From positions 248,001-312,000 of the forward strand of contig NZ_JACHJP010000006.1 in assembly GCF_014203715.1 (NCBI RefSeq): a stretch of 64,000 nt of DNA, read 5' to 3'. Made by a program: the position numbers and the translations under genes. Positions 62,549 to 64,000 of this stretch are shown here, one piece after another. Origin of the DNA: Streptosporangium saharense (GTDB taxonomy: Bacteria > Actinomycetota > Actinomycetes > Streptosporangiales > Streptosporangiaceae). Under the pieces are notes generated by a model that did no database searches, had not been told where the DNA came from, and saw only the letters and a program-made list of their open reading frames with translations. The stretch's first letter is position 1. Each line of letters opens with the position of its first letter.

Positions 62549-64000
62549 CGGGCGCGGGCTCCCGATCCGGTACGGCTGCCCGCCGTACCCCCGGCAAAGC
62601 GCGCAGGCCGAGGGCGCCCGCGAGGCCGAGCACGACGACGTACAGGATGACGGCGTCGGAGAGCAGTGGAGCGATCCACGGGCGGTAGACCTCGGCGATC
62701 CACCGGGTCAGCGGCGTCGGCTGCAGCCGCAGCAGGGCGGTCGCGCCCGGCAGGTAGACCAGCCCGGTGACGACGCCCCTGACGAGCAGCGGCCCGTCGA
62801 GCCGGGAGGCGGGCATCAGGGCGAGCAGCGGGAACAGCATCGCGTCGTACCACGGGTGCTGCATCGGCGAGGTGAGCAGCCAGCCCAGGCACCACGCCAG
62901 CGCGAGCCGTACGGCGGGCAGGTCATGGGGTCCCCGCGGCAGCCGCCAGCACAGCAGGAGCGCGGCGAGCAGGGCCGCGCCCAGGGCGATCCGCCCCTCA
63001 AGCTCGGCGGCCTGCGGGCCGAGCTCTCCGACGAGCACCCGCCACGGGTCGGCCAGCGACTGGTCGCCGACCTTCCCGGCCACGTTCGCCAGCGCCTCCG
63101 GGCCCTGGGTCGCGTACAGCGTGACGAGCGTCGCGAGCGCGCCCATGCCCAGCGTCAGGAGCGTTCCAAGGCGGCGGTTGACGGCCCAGGCGAGCCCCGC
63201 CCCGGCCAGCACGAACGGCGCCTTGACGGCCGCGGCCGCGCCCAGCAGCGCCCCGGAGAGCAGGCCCGTGGCCATCCACGGTCTGCGCAGCGCGAACAGG
63301 GCGGCCACCATCAGGAACGCCCCGAACCCGTCGACGTGGCCGCCGAGCACCACGTGCCACAGCATCAGCGGATTGAGGCTCCACAGCAGGTGCGCCCTGA
63401 CCCGCCGGGCTCGTGAGGGACCGGCGAGCCTGTCGAGCATCACCGCCGTCAGCAGGAACGCCACGGCCAGCATGACCTTGAAGGCGAACACGGTCGCCGC
63501 CATCGAGTCGCCGCCGAGCCGCGAGGCCGCGAACTGCGCCCAGGTGGTCAGCGGGCCGTAGACCGAGGGGGTGTTACGCCAGGCCAGCGGGGCCAGGTCG
63601 CCGACCGGGTCGCCGGTTCCGTGCAGCCAGGCCGGGGGCGTCACGTACGGGTCGTGGCCGAGGGCGGCGATGCGCCCGTAGGCCGCGTAGTTGAGCACGT
63701 CCGTGGACCCGGCGGGCGGCGCGAGCGTCAGCAGGGCGACGACGATCGGCGTGCCGAGCGCGAACAGGCCGCGCGCGGGAAGCCAGCCGCGGCGCAGCGC
63801 GTACAGCGCCGCGCACGTCCCCAGCCCCCCGGCGACCAGGGCGGCCCAGCCGAGCTGGATCACCGGCGTCTGCGGCGGGTCGAGACGCAGCGACCAGGGC
63901 AGGACGCCCGTGCCCAACTCGGGCACCGCCGCCGAAGGTCCCAGCAGCGCGAGGACGAGCATGGCCGCCACGGAGAGCGCGCCCAGGAGGAGCCCGAGCG
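62526..64000 (-). CDS. MptB-like polyprenol-phosphate mannosyltransferase (5' end beyond the window)
   Basis: A polytopic membrane glycosyltransferase with at least ten membrane helices. The segment GSTDVLNYAAYGRIAALGHD resembles the acidic, catalytic first-loop motif of actinobacterial alpha-1,6-mannosyltransferases of the MptA/MptB type, which use polyprenol-phosphate mannose on the outer face of the membrane. The frame remains open through base 64000 with hydrophobic residues (LGLLLGALSV), so the true start is outside the window; an internal GTG at 63971 is not trusted. It overlaps the PhoD-like gene tail to tail by 23 bases. Confidence 0.8.
   Translation of the reverse strand, partial: LGLLLGALSVAAMLVLALLGPSAAVPELGTGVLPWSLRLDPPQTPVIQLGWAALVAGGLGTCAALYALRRGWLPARGLFALGTPIVVALLTLAPPAGSTDVLNYAAYGRIAALGHDPYVTPPAWLHGTGDPVGDLAPLAWRNTPSVYGPLTTWAQFAASRLGGDSMAATVFAFKVMLAVAFLLTAVMLDRLAGPSRARRVRAHLLWSLNPLMLWHVVLGGHVDGFGAFLMVAALFALRRPWMATGLLSGALLGAAAAVKAPFVLAGAGLAWAVNRRLGTLLTLGMGALATLVTLYATQGPEALANVAGKVGDQSLADPWRVLVGELGPQAAELEGRIALGAALLAALLLCWRLPRGPHDLPAVRLALAWCLGWLLTSPMQHPWYDAMLFPLLALMPASRLDGPLLVRGVVTGLVYLPGATALLRLQPTPLTRWIAEVYRPWIAPLLSDAVILYVVVLGLAGALGLRALPGVRRAAVPDREPAPVSRAGPW

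Overview
This is a high-GC actinomycete chromosome segment. The evidence is very G+C-rich third positions, frequent GTG starts, an actinobacterial hemW-DUF3097-hrcA-dnaJ-rsmE-phoH-ybeY-era block, a leucine-rich leader before leuA, and many secreted or lipoprotein gene products. The family content fits Streptosporangiales (a Streptosporangium or Nonomuraea-like organism), but that is inference. No tRNA, rRNA, CRISPR array, insertion sequence or prophage is visible. Most of the window is ordinary core chromosome with accessory pockets.

Layout. 1-5155 (minus): malate synthase aceB followed by glcD-glcE-glcF, a glycolate-to-malate operon with two operator-like palindromes over its translation start. 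5343-7618: a DUF4097 lipoprotein and hflX. 7664-13598 (minus): a six-gene, translationally coupled stress-signalling operon in transcription order rsbR, rsbS, rsbT, a HATPase-PP2C protein in the RsbX position, a hybrid histidine kinase and a response-regulator RsbU phosphatase. This is a stressosome system with two extra ATPase or kinase modules. 13599-14361 is gene-poor and locally AT-richer. 14362-15692: hutI with a coupled leader ORF. 15803-19108: comEA-comEC behind two DnaA-box-like sequences. 19121-20794: a helically phased 10-bp repeat, a small tyrosine phosphatase, and a kinase-like phosphotransferase with an expanded internal repeat.

20803-29255 carries a zinc ribbon, holA, an EamA transporter, rpsT, a GH18-like protein, lepA, a GH18 chitinase and hemW. 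29268-41621 holds housekeeping genes around hrcA (with CIRCE), dnaJ, rsmE, an ECF sigma factor with a membrane partner, a HIT protein, phoH, ybeY, a CNNM/CBS protein, a degenerate cytidine deaminase and era. 41880-44008 encodes a membrane-tethered solute-binding protein and a polytopic partner. 44410-46240 is leuA with its attenuator leader. 46316-48909 is a PadR regulator divergent from a membrane protein and a carotenoid oxygenase.

49185-50075 is a secreted GH19 chitinase. The GH18 chitinase promoter region and the stretch beyond the GH19 3' end share an identical 13-bp palindrome. 51197-53337 is a TetR regulator with two identical operators divergent from a DUF2568 protein and an epimerase. 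55245-58975 is an amide-utilisation operon: a cytosolic AmiC-like binding protein, an APC permease, a 29-codon ORF and an acetamidase/formamidase. A MarR regulator diverges from it. 59695-60750 is a glutamate-dehydrogenase-like protein lacking the catalytic lysine. The window ends with a PhoD-like phosphatase and a truncated MptB-like mannosyltransferase gene that overlap tail to tail.

The best leads for new biology are the extended stressosome operon, the amide cluster with its cytosolic sensor and tiny coupled ORF, the catalytically altered dehydrogenase, the expanded kinase insert, and the possible RNA control elements before phoH and hutI.
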